The notes below the pieces were generated by a model. That model saw nothing but the letters and a program-made list of their open reading frames with translations, searched no databases and had not been told where the DNA came from. The position numbers and the translations under genes are program-made. Below, one piece after another: positions 27,623-36,634 of a stretch of DNA of 64,000 nucleotides. How positions within the stretch are numbered: position 1 is the stretch's first letter; the number at the start of each line of letters is the position of its first letter. Source of the DNA: Iodidimonas muriae (GTDB lineage: Bacteria > Pseudomonadota > Alphaproteobacteria > Sphingomonadales > Rhodothalassiaceae); the NCBI RefSeq assembly GCF_014647255.1, contig NZ_BMOV01000007.1, forward strand, positions 62,001 to 126,000. The letters are read 5' to 3'.

Positions 27623-29841
27623 GGCTGCCCTCCGGACCCTGTGCGCAACCGCAAGGCATTCAACGTCACAAGGATAGAGGAAGACGACATGGCCACCGCC
27701 GCGATCAATGGTGTCACAAACCCCAAGACCGCCAAAGGCACCGCCACAAGATTATAACTAAAAGCCAGGCCGAAATTTTCCAGAACCCTGTTCCGCGCCT
27801 TATGGGCGATGATGATGCTATGCAAAACCGGACGCAGGCTTTCGCTTTGAAACACGAAATCTGCCGCCGTTTGGGAAATATCTGCGGCACTGGCCGGCGA
27901 CATGGACACATGGGCTGCGCGCAAGGCCGGGGCATCATTCAAGCCATCGCCCACCATCAGCACCCGCTTTCCGCTTTCGGACAAGGCATTCAGTGCCGCA
28001 ATTTTATCCGCAGGGCTGCATCGGGCTTGCCAATGGGTTATGCCAAGCTGTGCTGCGGTTTGCGCCACCACCGCCTCGCGGTCTCCGGACAAAAGCCGCA
28101 CGGTTTTTCCTGATGCCAAAAGCGCCGCCACCACATCTTGCGCATCCGAGCGCAGCCGGTCATGGAACAAAAAGCGGCGGGCCGAGCCATCAAGGCCCGA
28201 AAGCCACAAATCCGGACCGGAATGGCTGTCATCCTCGCGCGCCGCTATCGATTGATCCTGCACAACCCAATCCCGACGGCCAAGGCGCACTTTACGGCTT
28301 TCCAGTATTCCTTCCACCCCATAACCCGGCACCTCATGGATTTGCTCAAGCTTCGGCATGGGCAGCCCCGCCCCCGCTACCGCAACCGCCTGCGACAATG
28401 GATGGCGCGATTGACTGGCAAGCGCCGCCGCCAATGCCAGATCAGCAATCGGGATAGCATCACCATTCACAAGATCAGGCACACCCGATGTAAGCGTGCC
28501 CGTTTTATCGAACACCACCTCGTCGATCTGCCCCAAGCGTTCCAGCCCATCGGCGGATTTCACCAGAACCCCAAGACGCAACAACACCCCCGATGCCACC
28601 ACTTGCACCACCGGCACCGCAAGGCCAAGGGCACAGGGGCAGGTGATAATCAGTACCGAAACCGCCGTCATCAAAGCCGGATGCCAGCCCGCCCCGATCA
28701 ACATCCAGCCCACAAATGTGCCTGCGGCCAAAAGATGCACCATTGGTGCATAAAACCGCGCAATGCGATCGGCCAGGCGCACGAATCCGGCGCGGCCTTG
28801 CTCGGCGGCTTCCATCAGGCGGGCAATTTGCGCCAATAGGGTATCCTCGCTGGCGGCTTTGATATCCACCAGCAAAGGGCCGGAAAGATTGAGAGTTCCG
28901 GCATAGACATTATCGCCCGCCAAAGCCCGCTCCGGCACGCTTTCGCCGCTGAGCAGGCTCATATCCACATCCGATGCCCCTTCGGCCACAGCCCCGTCGG
29001 CAGGCACCCTCATCCCCGGAGCCACAAACACCCGATCCCCCGGCATCAGGGCTTCAACAGGAACGGACCGCCGTTCCCCGTCTTCATCGATGCGGATCGC
29101 CGCAACAGAACGAATGGCCAGCAAATTCCGCGCCGCTTCTCCGGCACGGCTGCGCATGGCGCTTTCCAGATAGCGGCCGATCAAAAGAAAAAACACCAAG
29201 CTGATGGCCGCATCGAAATAGACATGCTCGGCCCCGCGCATGGTTTCCAGAAGGCTTGCCCCCGAAGCCAAAATCACCCCCAGCGAAATCGGCACATCCA
29301 TATTCATCTGCCCAACCTTCAAGGCAGAGGCAGCGGAACGAAAAAACGGCTGGCCTGCATAAGCCACGGCAGGCAAGGCAATCAGCGCGGAAATCCAATG
29401 AAATAACTGGCGTGTCACCCCATCCATATCGGAAAACAGACCAGCCCACACCGAAACGGACAACAGCATCACATTGGCAGCCGCAAAGCCCGATATGGCA
29501 ATGCCGCGCAACAGGCTGCGGGAGCGGGCATTATCCCCCTGATCGGCCAAACGGGCATCAAAAGGGGCAGCATCAAAGCCCAGGGATTCAATGGCGGCGC
29601 GGATATTTTCCACATTTTTTGCGCCTGTTTGCCAGCGCACCCGCACCCGACGGGTGGATAGATTGGCCCGGGCATCGGTTACAGCATCAAGCGCCGACAA
29701 GCCCCCCTCGATCTTGCGCATACAGCCAGCGCAATGCATACCCGGCACCAGAAAGTCCATTTCAGACAAGCCATTCTCAAGGCTGCGGACCTGACCGCTC
29801 CACGCATCGATGGCGGGGCTATGAGACGCCATGCTTGTCAT
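27619..29841 (-). CDS. ccoI: Copper-transporting P1B-type ATPase for cbb3 assembly (CcoI/FixI)
   Basis: Supplies copper to the cbb3 catalytic subunit. The 740-residue protein has an N-terminal metal-binding domain with GMHCAGC (Cys37, Cys40), eight membrane segments, the CPC ion site (401-403), phosphorylation site DKTGT (Asp445) and GDGLNDAP. The start at 29841 gives a four-base overlap with ccoH; 25 further upstream codons are open but overlap ccoH. CPC with a single metal-binding domain fits the FixI group of copper exporters. Confidence 0.95.
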   Translation of the reverse strand: MTSMASHSPAIDAWSGQVRSLENGLSEMDFLVPGMHCAGCMRKIEGGLSALDAVTDARANLSTRRVRVRWQTGAKNVENIRAAIESLGFDAAPFDARLADQGDNARSRSLLRGIAISGFAAANVMLLSVSVWAGLFSDMDGVTRQLFHWISALIALPAVAYAGQPFFRSAASALKVGQMNMDVPISLGVILASGASLLETMRGAEHVYFDAAISLVFFLLIGRYLESAMRSRAGEAARNLLAIRSVAAIRIDEDGERRSVPVEALMPGDRVFVAPGMRVPADGAVAEGASDVDMSLLSGESVPERALAGDNVYAGTLNLSGPLLVDIKAASEDTLLAQIARLMEAAEQGRAGFVRLADRIARFYAPMVHLLAAGTFVGWMLIGAGWHPALMTAVSVLIITCPCALGLAVPVVQVVASGVLLRLGVLVKSADGLERLGQIDEVVFDKTGTLTSGVPDLVNGDAIPIADLALAAALASQSRHPLSQAVAVAGAGLPMPKLEQIHEVPGYGVEGILESRKVRLGRRDWVVQDQSIAAREDDSHSGPDLWLSGLDGSARRFLFHDRLRSDAQDVVAALLASGKTVRLLSGDREAVVAQTAAQLGITHWQARCSPADKIAALNALSESGKRVLMVGDGLNDAPALRAAHVSMSPASAADISQTAADFVFQSESLRPVLHSIIIAHKARNRVLENFGLAFSYNLVAVPLAVLGFVTPLIAAVAMSSSSILVTLNALRLRTGSGGQP

Positions 29842-30326
29842 GGTTTGATGAAGATGTTTTTGCGCAGGAAATAATTCTCGGCCCCAGCGCCATCGGCAAA
29901 CAAGCGCAATTCCCACCGCCCGGCACGGGGCAATCGCGCCACGCCTTCATAGCGCCCGTCGCCCAATCCGGCCAGCCCGATGCGCTCGTCATGGTCCGCT
30001 TCCACCTGCGAGAAAAACAGCGCCGAAACCGTCAAGCCATCCAGCGGATTTCCCTGTTTATCCATAAAGCGGGCCGTGACTTTCTGCTCAAGGGCCGATC
30101 CAAGCTGTTCATGGTCAAACGCCACCTGCCAGCCCAGATCATGCTGCTGCCGGGCCTGCGCCAGAATATCATTATAATCACGGCCTTTCCGGTAGGCGTC
30201 TTCTTCTTGCACCCCGTCATATGTTTTGGCGGCAAAGGTCATCATGATCAGATTTGCGCCGAAAACCAGGCCGAAAAACCCGAAAAAGATGGCGGCCACT
30301 TTGCGCCCTGTCAGTTCTTTTGCCAT
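29838..30326 (-). CDS. ccoH: cbb3 oxidase assembly protein CcoH/FixH
   Basis: A 162-residue protein with one N-terminal membrane segment (VAAIFFGFFGLVFGANLIMM) and a periplasmic beta domain. It has the FixH pattern TYDGVQEEDAYRKGRDYN and GRWELRLFADGAG. It takes part in maturation of the oxidase and lies 19 bases after ccoG. Confidence 0.94.
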   Translation of the reverse strand: MAKELTGRKVAAIFFGFFGLVFGANLIMMTFAAKTYDGVQEEDAYRKGRDYNDILAQARQQHDLGWQVAFDHEQLGSALEQKVTARFMDKQGNPLDGLTVSALFFSQVEADHDERIGLAGLGDGRYEGVARLPRAGRWELRLFADGAGAENYFLRKNIFIKP

Positions 30327-30345
30327 TCCCGCACTTCCTTATTCA

Positions 30346-31848
30346 TCAGCGGCGGCCCTGCGAACGGCTCTGGGGCCCGCGAAACACCGTATTGCGAGAG
30401 GCAACGGCCCCGCTTTCCATATCGCGGATGGCAATATTTATGGCCTTTTCCCCATCGGCCAAAACCGGCGACCGCACGATATCGGCCGGGGCGGTCACAT
30501 AAAGCCGGACCGATTGCACATCATCGGGGGCAACCGTCACCCGATCCGGGCTATCTACCGCATTGGGGCGGCTTAATGCCAATCCTTCCATCCCCGAAAG
30601 CTCGATGGAAAAATTGCGGGTTTCATGGGCTTTATTAAGGATCTTTATCGTATAACCATTGCGTACCGAGCCATCGGACAAAGGCACGAACAGCGGGTTG
30701 CGATCCCGCAAAACGCTCATCTCCAGATCGCCGCGCGTCAACAAGCCATAGCCCATCACCGCTGCCGTCAACAAGATCGACAGGCTGTAGATAATGGTGC
30801 GCCCACGCACCAATCTTATTTTGGGCTTTTCACCCTTTGCCCGCGCATCCGGCATGGCCAGCGTTTCATAATCGATCAATCCACGCGGGCGGTCGATCTT
30901 GTCCATGATCTCGTTGCAGGCATCGATGCACAAAGCGCACTGAATACATTCAAGCTGCGGGCCATTGCGGATATCGATCCCCACAGGACAAACCGCAACA
31001 CAGGCCTGACAATCGATGCAATCGCCCCGCCCGTCCCAGCTTTCCCCTTTTTTATGCGGCCCGCGCGGTTCGCCCCGATCAGGCTTATAAGACACTAGAA
31101 ACGTATCCGCATCGAACATGGCCCCCTGAATACGTGGCCATGGGCACATATAGGTGCACACCTGTTCACGCATCAGCCCGCCAAGGCTATAGGTGGTAAA
31201 GGTCAATCCGGCGATTGCCAGATAAGCCGCCAAGGGAGCCTCGCCGGTCAAAAGCCCGGTCATCAGGCTTGGCGCATCGGCAAAATAAAACACCCATGCG
31301 CCGCCAGTGGCCACAGAAAGCACCAGCCAGATAAAATGGGTCAGCGACTTCTTGGCAATTTTCGTCGCCGTCCACGGGGATTTATCCAGCTTCATGCGCT
31401 TGTTGCGGTCTCCCTGCACAAGGCGCTCAACCCAGATAAACAGATCTGTCCATACCGTTTGCGGACAGGCATAGCCGCACCAAACGCGCCCGAAAAGGGA
31501 TGTGAACAAAAACAACAGCAAAGCGGCAAGGATCAACAGGCCCGTGAGATAATAAACCTCTTGCGGCCAGATCTCGATAAAGAAGAAATAAAACCGCCGA
31601 TGGGGCAGATCCAGCAACACTGCTTGGTCCGGAGCGGTTGCTCCCCGATCCCAACGCAGCCACGGGGTCACATAATACACCCCCAGTGTCACGATCATCA
31701 CCAGCCATTTCAGATTACGAAAGGTGCCTGAAACGCGCTTGGGATAGATTTTCACGCGCGATTGATAAAGCGGCCCCTCCTCGCCACCGGGTTGCGGTGG
31801 CTCGGGGGCTTTGGCCTTATTATGTCCGCTTGTGATTGACGCTGTCAT
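30346..31848 (-). CDS. ccoG: Cytochrome c oxidase accessory protein CcoG (polyferredoxin, FixG/RdxA)
   Basis: A 500-residue inner-membrane iron-sulfur protein involved in cbb3 biogenesis, probably by reducing copper. It has several membrane segments, CGYACPQTVWTDLF and VCTYMCPWPRIQGAM motifs, and two [4Fe-4S] clusters in CIDCQACVAVCPVG and CIQCALCIDACNE. The C-terminal third is a periplasmic Ig-like domain. It lies 41 bases after ccoP in the same transcript. Confidence 0.96.
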   Translation of the reverse strand: MTASITSGHNKAKAPEPPQPGGEEGPLYQSRVKIYPKRVSGTFRNLKWLVMIVTLGVYYVTPWLRWDRGATAPDQAVLLDLPHRRFYFFFIEIWPQEVYYLTGLLILAALLLFLFTSLFGRVWCGYACPQTVWTDLFIWVERLVQGDRNKRMKLDKSPWTATKIAKKSLTHFIWLVLSVATGGAWVFYFADAPSLMTGLLTGEAPLAAYLAIAGLTFTTYSLGGLMREQVCTYMCPWPRIQGAMFDADTFLVSYKPDRGEPRGPHKKGESWDGRGDCIDCQACVAVCPVGIDIRNGPQLECIQCALCIDACNEIMDKIDRPRGLIDYETLAMPDARAKGEKPKIRLVRGRTIIYSLSILLTAAVMGYGLLTRGDLEMSVLRDRNPLFVPLSDGSVRNGYTIKILNKAHETRNFSIELSGMEGLALSRPNAVDSPDRVTVAPDDVQSVRLYVTAPADIVRSPVLADGEKAINIAIRDMESGAVASRNTVFRGPQSRSQGRR

Positions 31849-31889
31849 AGGTCCTGCTTTTCTCGCACATCATTCGGGCATATGCCCGT

Positions 31890-32783
31890 TTAAGGCTGCG
31901 GTTCTTCCCCGCCACCAAGGCTGTGCACATAAAGGGCAAGCTGCTTGATGGTGGCATCATCCAACCGACCCGCCCATGCGGGCATCACGCCGCCCCGACC
32001 ATTGGCGACAGTTTCATAGATCGTGTCTTTGTCGCCGCCATAAAGCCAAATGGCATCGGTCAGATCGGGGGCACCCAATTCATGCATGCCCGTGCCATCT
32101 TCCATATGGCAGGCAGAGCAAATCTCCGCAAAGGTGGTGGCCCCACGCCGGGCGGCCTCGTTATCATCTTCACGTCCTGAGAAACCCAGCACATATTGCA
32201 CCACATCGCTCACTTCGCTGCGTGACAAAATGCCGTCCTTCAAATAGCCCTGCATCATGGACAGGCGGGTATCCATATCCGCTTCCCAGCGAATACCGTG
32301 GCGCAAAGTGGTGTGGATATCATCCAATGTACCGCCCCAAAGCCAGGCATCGTCATTCAGATTGGGAAAGCCCGCAAAGCCCTGTGCGCCAGAGCCGTGG
32401 CACGGGGCACAATTATCGCCAAAGGCTGCAGCACCGCCCGCAAGGCTGACCTGCAAAAGTTCGGGATCGGTGCGGATATCTTCCAGACTTTGCGCACGGA
32501 TCTGCTTGAAATAGACCTCGCGCCCGGCTTCGATCTCTGCCAGTTCCCGGCTCACTTCGGCGCGTTTGGAGAATCCGGCCACCCCCTTCAAATAGGTCCA
32601 TTCCCCCATCCATACCGGCCAGCTTGGATACCAGATCCAGCCGAGAACCGACAAACCGATGCAGGCATAAAAGATATAGAGCCACCATTTGGGCAGGGGA
32701 TTATCAAGCTCGGTGATGCCGTCCCAATCATGGCCCGTGGTTTCCACCCCGGTCAATTCGTCGCGTTTTGGTGCGTCACTCAT
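31890..32783 (-). CDS. ccoP: cbb3 oxidase diheme cytochrome c subunit CcoP
   Basis: Passes electrons into the oxidase. The 297-residue protein has an N-terminal membrane span (WWLYIFYACIGLSVLGWIWY) and two heme-binding sites, CAPCH at 125-129 and CSACH at 222-226, each with a downstream methionine. The start overlaps the ccoQ stop by four bases. Confidence 0.97.
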   Translation of the reverse strand: MSDAPKRDELTGVETTGHDWDGITELDNPLPKWWLYIFYACIGLSVLGWIWYPSWPVWMGEWTYLKGVAGFSKRAEVSRELAEIEAGREVYFKQIRAQSLEDIRTDPELLQVSLAGGAAAFGDNCAPCHGSGAQGFAGFPNLNDDAWLWGGTLDDIHTTLRHGIRWEADMDTRLSMMQGYLKDGILSRSEVSDVVQYVLGFSGREDDNEAARRGATTFAEICSACHMEDGTGMHELGAPDLTDAIWLYGGDKDTIYETVANGRGGVMPAWAGRLDDATIKQLALYVHSLGGGEEPQP

Positions 32784-32989
32784 GGCCGCCCCTCCCCTTT
32801 TTCATCCTCTGGGCTGTTTTCGTGAAGGCTGTCCTCAAGCGGGCCGTCATCCTCAAGCGGTAAATTACGCGCATGATCGAATGTCTTTTTATTGGACGGC
32901 CACAAGGCATAGGCCACAGCCGCCACAAACAGCACCAAGAGGAACAAAAGCCCCCAAGTTCCGGCGATTTTTGAAATGGCTTCATACAT
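32780..32989 (-). CDS. ccoQ: cbb3 oxidase small subunit CcoQ
   Basis: A 69-residue protein with one membrane segment (TWGLLFLLVLFVAAVAYALW) and a charged tail (PSNKKTFDHARNLPLEDDGP) typical of CcoQ, which stabilises the complex. It sits between ccoO and ccoP as usual, five bases after ccoO. An out-of-register reading frame of the same length over this gene is spurious. Confidence 0.95.
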   Translation of the reverse strand: MYEAISKIAGTWGLLFLLVLFVAAVAYALWPSNKKTFDHARNLPLEDDGPLEDSLHENSPEDEKGEGRP

Positions 32990-32994
32990 GGCGC

Positions 32995-33732
32995 TTATCT
33001 TTCATTGCCCGCGGCCTGTTCGTTATAGGCATTGAAATCAACGAACGTTCCGAGCACCTGCAAATAAGCAATCAGGGCATCCAGCTCCGATACCATGCGC
33101 GGATTGCCATCGAAATCGCGGATGGCAACATTGTCGCCATAGCGTTCCATCAAGCCGTCGATATCGCCATAAGGGTCAAGCTGCGCCAAAAGATCGGCCG
33201 CAGCATTTTCGATCATTGCCTCGTCATAGGGCACACCCACCTTTGCATTGGCGGCGATCACCTCTTTGACGGTGCGCATGTCCAAGGGTGTTTTCGCTAG
33301 GAACGGATAGCCGGGCATAACCGATTCCGGCACCACGGACCGGGGGGCTGCCATATGCAGCCGGTGCCATTCATCGGAATATTTATTGCCAAGCCGGGCA
33401 AGGTCCGGGCCGGTGCGTTTGGAGCCCCACTGGAACGGATGGTCGTACATGCTTTCCGCAGCCAGTGAATAATGGCCATAGCGGTCCACTTCGGACCGCA
33501 AGGACCGAACCATCTGGCTGTGGCAATTATAACAGCCTTCCCGCACATAAATATTGCGGCCCGCCAGTTCCAAAGGCGTGTAAGGACGCACGCCGTCCAC
33601 CTCTTCGATGGTGCTCTTGATCCAGAACAGCGGCACGATTTCTACCAATCCGCCGATAGAGACCACAATCAAGGTCAACACCAACAAAAGGATCGAGTTT
33701 TTCTCGATGGTTTTATGGGAAAATTTCGCCAT
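32995..33732 (-). CDS. ccoO: cbb3 oxidase monoheme cytochrome c subunit CcoO
   Basis: A 245-residue membrane-anchored cytochrome c with one N-terminal span and heme site CYNCH (67-71) followed by SQMVRSL, the CcoO signature. ATG at 33732 is chosen because GGGGAG lies seven bases upstream; the frame is open six codons further into ccoN. The gap to ccoN is 14 bases. Confidence 0.97.
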   Translation of the reverse strand: MAKFSHKTIEKNSILLLVLTLIVVSIGGLVEIVPLFWIKSTIEEVDGVRPYTPLELAGRNIYVREGCYNCHSQMVRSLRSEVDRYGHYSLAAESMYDHPFQWGSKRTGPDLARLGNKYSDEWHRLHMAAPRSVVPESVMPGYPFLAKTPLDMRTVKEVIAANAKVGVPYDEAMIENAAADLLAQLDPYGDIDGLMERYGDNVAIRDFDGNPRMVSELDALIAYLQVLGTFVDFNAYNEQAAGNER

Positions 33733-33746
33733 CAGATCGCTCCCCC

Positions 33747-35387
33747 TCACTCAGCCGGCTGGGCAAGAGTATCGAGAGGAACATCCTCCGACCCACGCAC
33801 CCGACCCTTGGCGGTCATATAAACATTATAGGCCATGATCAGAGCCCCCGCGAGGAACAGCACCCCGCCCAAGCCCCGGATCACATAATAAGGGTGCATG
33901 GCTTCCACCGTTTCCGCGAAGGAAAACTCCAAAAAGCCCAGAGCATCATAAGCCCGCCACATCAGCCCTTGCATGATCCCCGAAACCCACATGGCGGTGA
34001 TGTATAAAAGGATGCCGAAGGTGGCGACCCAGAAATGCCACTCCACCAGAACCAGTGAATACAGCCGTTTTACATTGAAGACTGCCGGTGCCATGCAATA
34101 GATCGCGCCAAAAGACACAAAGCCTACCCAGCCCAGCGCCCCGGAATGCACATGGCCGATGGTCCAGTCGGTATAATGGGACAAGCCATTCACCCAGTGC
34201 ATCGACATCACCGGACCTTCAAAGGTGCTCATGCCGTAAAACGCTACCGACACCACCAGCATGCGGATCACCGGATCGGTGCGCAATTTGTCCCATGCGC
34301 CTTTCAGGGTCAGCAAGCCGTTCAACATGCCGCCCCAGCTTGGCATCCACAGCATCAGGGAGAAGGTGGCCCCCAAAGTCTGCGCCCATAAGGGCAGCGC
34401 CGTATAATGGAGATGATGCGGTCCGGCCCAGATATAAAGGAAGATCAGCGCCCAGAAATGGATGATCGACAAGCGATAGGAATAAACCGGCCGCTCGGCG
34501 CGTTTGGGAACGAAATAATACATGATCCCAAGGAAGCCGGCGGTCAGGAAAAAGCCTACCGCATTATGGCCGTACCACCATTGGATCAGGGCATCTTGCG
34601 TACCGGAAAACAGCGCCACGGATTTCGACGAGAATATCGACACCGGCACCGACATATTATTGCCCAGATGCAGCATGGCGATGGTCACGATAAAGGCCAG
34701 ATAGAACCAGTTGGCCACATAGATATGCGGCTCGCGGCGCTTGGCCAGCGTGCCAAGAAACACCAGAAGATAGGTCACCCACACAATGGTCAGCCAAATA
34801 TCCGCATACCATTCCGGTTCGGCATATTCGCGTGATTGCGTCACCCCCATCAGATAACCGGTGGCGGCAATGACAATGAACAGCTGATAGCCCCAGAACA
34901 CGAACCATGGGGCAATATCGCCCGCAAGACGCGCCCGGCTGGTGCGTTGAACCACCCAAAAGCTGGTGGCGATCAACACATTGCCACCAAAGGCAAAAAT
35001 CACCGCCGAGGTGTGCAAGGGCCGCATTCGGCCAAAATTGAGAAAGCTGGTATCGAAATTCAGTTGCGGGAAGGCAAGCTGGAAGGCAATCACCACGCCG
35101 ACAAGAAATCCGACAACGCCCCAGAATACCGAGGCCACGACGCCATATTTCACGATTTGGTTATTATAACCGCGTTTATCCGCTTTGCCGTTGGATGCGG
35201 TGTCCCCTAAAACAGCGATCCCCGCAATAAAGGCTGCGGCGAATAACAAGGCGTGAAAGCGCATGGGTGTATCCAGCGCATAAATGGCGATGATAATCCA
35301 ATAAAGGCTGCCTGCGCCAAGGGCTACGATCATGCCCCAAGCGCTCAATGGCATCTTTGTTTGTGCCTCTGTTTGATGTCCGGCCAT
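33747..35387 (-). CDS. ccoN: cbb3 cytochrome oxidase catalytic subunit CcoN
   Basis: Heme-copper oxidase subunit reducing oxygen to water and pumping protons under low oxygen. The 546-residue protein has twelve or more membrane spans. The heme and CuB histidines are in [50 protein letters not shown] and [11 protein letters not shown]-like segments. It runs about 60 residues longer than the commonest form, mainly at the N-terminus. GGGAGAG precedes the ATG. It is first in ccoNOQP-ccoGHIS, behind an FNR box. Confidence 0.97.
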   Translation of the reverse strand: MAGHQTEAQTKMPLSAWGMIVALGAGSLYWIIIAIYALDTPMRFHALLFAAAFIAGIAVLGDTASNGKADKRGYNNQIVKYGVVASVFWGVVGFLVGVVIAFQLAFPQLNFDTSFLNFGRMRPLHTSAVIFAFGGNVLIATSFWVVQRTSRARLAGDIAPWFVFWGYQLFIVIAATGYLMGVTQSREYAEPEWYADIWLTIVWVTYLLVFLGTLAKRREPHIYVANWFYLAFIVTIAMLHLGNNMSVPVSIFSSKSVALFSGTQDALIQWWYGHNAVGFFLTAGFLGIMYYFVPKRAERPVYSYRLSIIHFWALIFLYIWAGPHHLHYTALPLWAQTLGATFSLMLWMPSWGGMLNGLLTLKGAWDKLRTDPVIRMLVVSVAFYGMSTFEGPVMSMHWVNGLSHYTDWTIGHVHSGALGWVGFVSFGAIYCMAPAVFNVKRLYSLVLVEWHFWVATFGILLYITAMWVSGIMQGLMWRAYDALGFLEFSFAETVEAMHPYYVIRGLGGVLFLAGALIMAYNVYMTAKGRVRGSEDVPLDTLAQPAE

Positions 35388-35458
35388 GGTCGTCTCTCCC
35401 TTGGTCCTTGCGCTTCAGGCGCTTCAGGCTCTTCTGGCACCCCTTGGGCCCCACGAAT

Positions 35459-35472
35459 TTGATCCAGATCAA
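35459..35472. promoter_or_regulatory. FNR/FixK-type box upstream of ccoN
   Basis: A perfect TTGAT-CCAG-ATCAA palindrome centred 78 bases before the ccoN start. A class II activator position would put the transcription start near 35424, leaving a leader of about 37 bases. cbb3 operons are classically activated by FNR, Anr or FixK at such sites under low oxygen. Confidence 0.85.
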
Positions 35473-35516
35473 ATTGCTGGATGTGCTGATTGTCGCATGA
35501 TCCGTTTCTGCTTTTT

Positions 35517-35873
35517 TCATGGTGGAACCCAAGCCTTGACGAAGCCGATGGCAGCCTTGCGCCATAAAAGGCCCACCACCCCACCGGTCGCAGACACACA
35601 TGCAAATTCGAATGCAGATCCGGGCGCGAATCCGTCGCGCAGATCGGGGGCCGCCAAAGAAAATGCCTGCTCGCGGGTGATCCCCGCATGGCATGGGGCA
35701 AAGCCGCTGACCGGTGCATCATCGGTCATACCGCGACAAATCAGATCGGCCGTATAATCGGAAATGGGTGCAAGAATTTCGGCAAGGCTTGCCAGCAAAA
35801 ACAAGCCACCCACAAGCAGCGCCAAAGTTTCGCCGCGTTGTCGGGCCGTGATGAGCACACCATTTGGCTGCAC
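35517..35873 (-). CDS. Unrecognised small membrane protein, FNR-box-controlled
   Basis: I do not recognise this protein. It has a strong hydrophobic segment (TLALLVGGLFLLASLAEIL) near residue 20, a loop of about 60 residues with three cysteines, and a second, weaker hydrophobic stretch near the C-terminus (SATGGVVGLLW). The frame is open to 35915, but the perfect FNR box at 35930-35943 would place transcription start near 35895. I therefore favour GTG at 35873 (118 aa), which has GGGGGA seven bases upstream, or ATG at 35888. It ends 129 bases before ccoN on the same strand, so it may accompany microaerobic respiration. Confidence 0.6.
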   Translation of the reverse strand: MQPNGVLITARQRGETLALLVGGLFLLASLAEILAPISDYTADLICRGMTDDAPVSGFAPCHAGITREQAFSLAAPDLRDGFAPGSAFEFACVSATGGVVGLLWRKAAIGFVKAWVPP

Positions 35874-35929
35874 GTTTCCATCCCCCATTGATTTAAAAGT
35901 CATACATAAAGACAAGGGGGGGTCAATCT

Positions 35930-35943
35930 TTGATGCACATCAA
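35930..35943. promoter_or_regulatory. Second FNR/FixK-type box
   Basis: A perfect TTGAT-GCAC-ATCAA palindrome. On the minus strand a TATGTA-like -10 element (about 35903-35908) is correctly spaced for a class II promoter starting near 35895, driving the small membrane protein at 35517-35873. The box shares bases with the T tract of the ydb terminator. Confidence 0.8.
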
Positions 35944-35972
35944 AAAAGCGCCCGGAGCAAACCGGACGCTTT
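35942..35972 (-). terminator. Rho-independent terminator of ydbH-ynbE-ydbL
   Basis: On the minus strand AAAGCG-x-CCGG pairs with CCGG-x-CGCTTT around a six-base loop, and a T run follows. It isolates the ydb operon from the FNR-controlled promoter directly downstream. Confidence 0.75.
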
Positions 35973-36001
35973 CAAGAAGGCTTATAAAAACAGGCGTCTG
36001 A

Positions 36002-36334
36002 TTATTTCTTTCGCCAGCGCCCTGCCGCATCCTTGAAATACTGGCCTTTGGGCAAAGACTGGATAATCTGCCGGCCGGCGCGGGCCTGCACCGCAGCAAG
36101 GGGCGCCGATGTATCGGCAGCGATCTTGCGGTATTCTGCCATGCGCTGCTCATTCACAGTTCGCACCAAGGCAGACAAAGCCGCATCGGGGGTCGCCACT
36201 GCTTCCACCAACCCGTCAGGCCGTTCGCCAAGCAATCCATTGGCCTTGGCCTGGCTCAACCCCTGTTGCGCTTGGGCCAGAGGGGCCATCAGCACAAGGG
36301 CCAGAACCAAAATGGCTTTTTTCCATAGAGTCAT
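36002..36334 (-). CDS. ydbL: YdbL-family protein (DUF1318)
   Basis: A 110-residue periplasmic protein with a signal peptide (cleavage near LAQA-Q) and the DUF1318 core: LSQAKANGLLGERPDGLVEAV and a C-terminal GQYFKDAAGRWRKK. In enterobacteria ydbL is linked to ydbH and ynbE, and the protein is thought to help their assembly. Its ATG overlaps the ynbE stop by one base (TAATG). Confidence 0.93.
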   Translation of the reverse strand: MTLWKKAILVLALVLMAPLAQAQQGLSQAKANGLLGERPDGLVEAVATPDAALSALVRTVNEQRMAEYRKIAADTSAPLAAVQARAGRQIIQSLPKGQYFKDAAGRWRKK

Positions 36335-36600
36335 TACATGTCACTCCCTTGTGGCTCTTGGGGCTGTATGGCAGGCAGATCTTCCGCTTTCACCCCAAAT
36401 AATTCAGGATTACGCCGGATCAGATCCAGCAATTCCCGGTCAATTTCGAGCCGCTTTTGTTCCGTGATATTGATATTCACATCAAAGCGGATCGGTTCAT
36501 CCGGGGCTTCCAGCTTCACCGTGGGTGAACAGGCCCCGGCCAAAGCCACCGCCCCACAAATAAGCGGCAACGCAGTAAATTTGCGCGATCTGGATCTCAT
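36334..36600 (-). CDS. ynbE: YnbE-family outer-membrane lipoprotein
   Basis: An 88-residue lipoprotein with lipobox LAGAC at about 20-24, followed by SPTVKLEAPDEPIRFDVNIN, the YnbE signature. In E. coli YnbE pairs with YdbH to form a bridge for phospholipid transport across the periplasm. It lies between ydbH and ydbL as there. Confidence 0.92.
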   Translation of the reverse strand: MRSRSRKFTALPLICGAVALAGACSPTVKLEAPDEPIRFDVNINITEQKRLEIDRELLDLIRRNPELFGVKAEDLPAIQPQEPQGSDM

Positions 36601-36634
36601 GGCATTATCTCCACGGCTTCATGTTCAGGGCCCT

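Noticed and set aside
29256-30638. 460-codon plus-strand frame
   Set aside because: Antisense to ccoI, ccoH and ccoG, proline- and glutamine-rich shadow without domains.
32776-32985. Alternative 69-codon frame over ccoQ
   Set aside because: Different register with no membrane helix; the frame ending at 32780 gives the CcoQ signature and a four-base overlap with ccoP.
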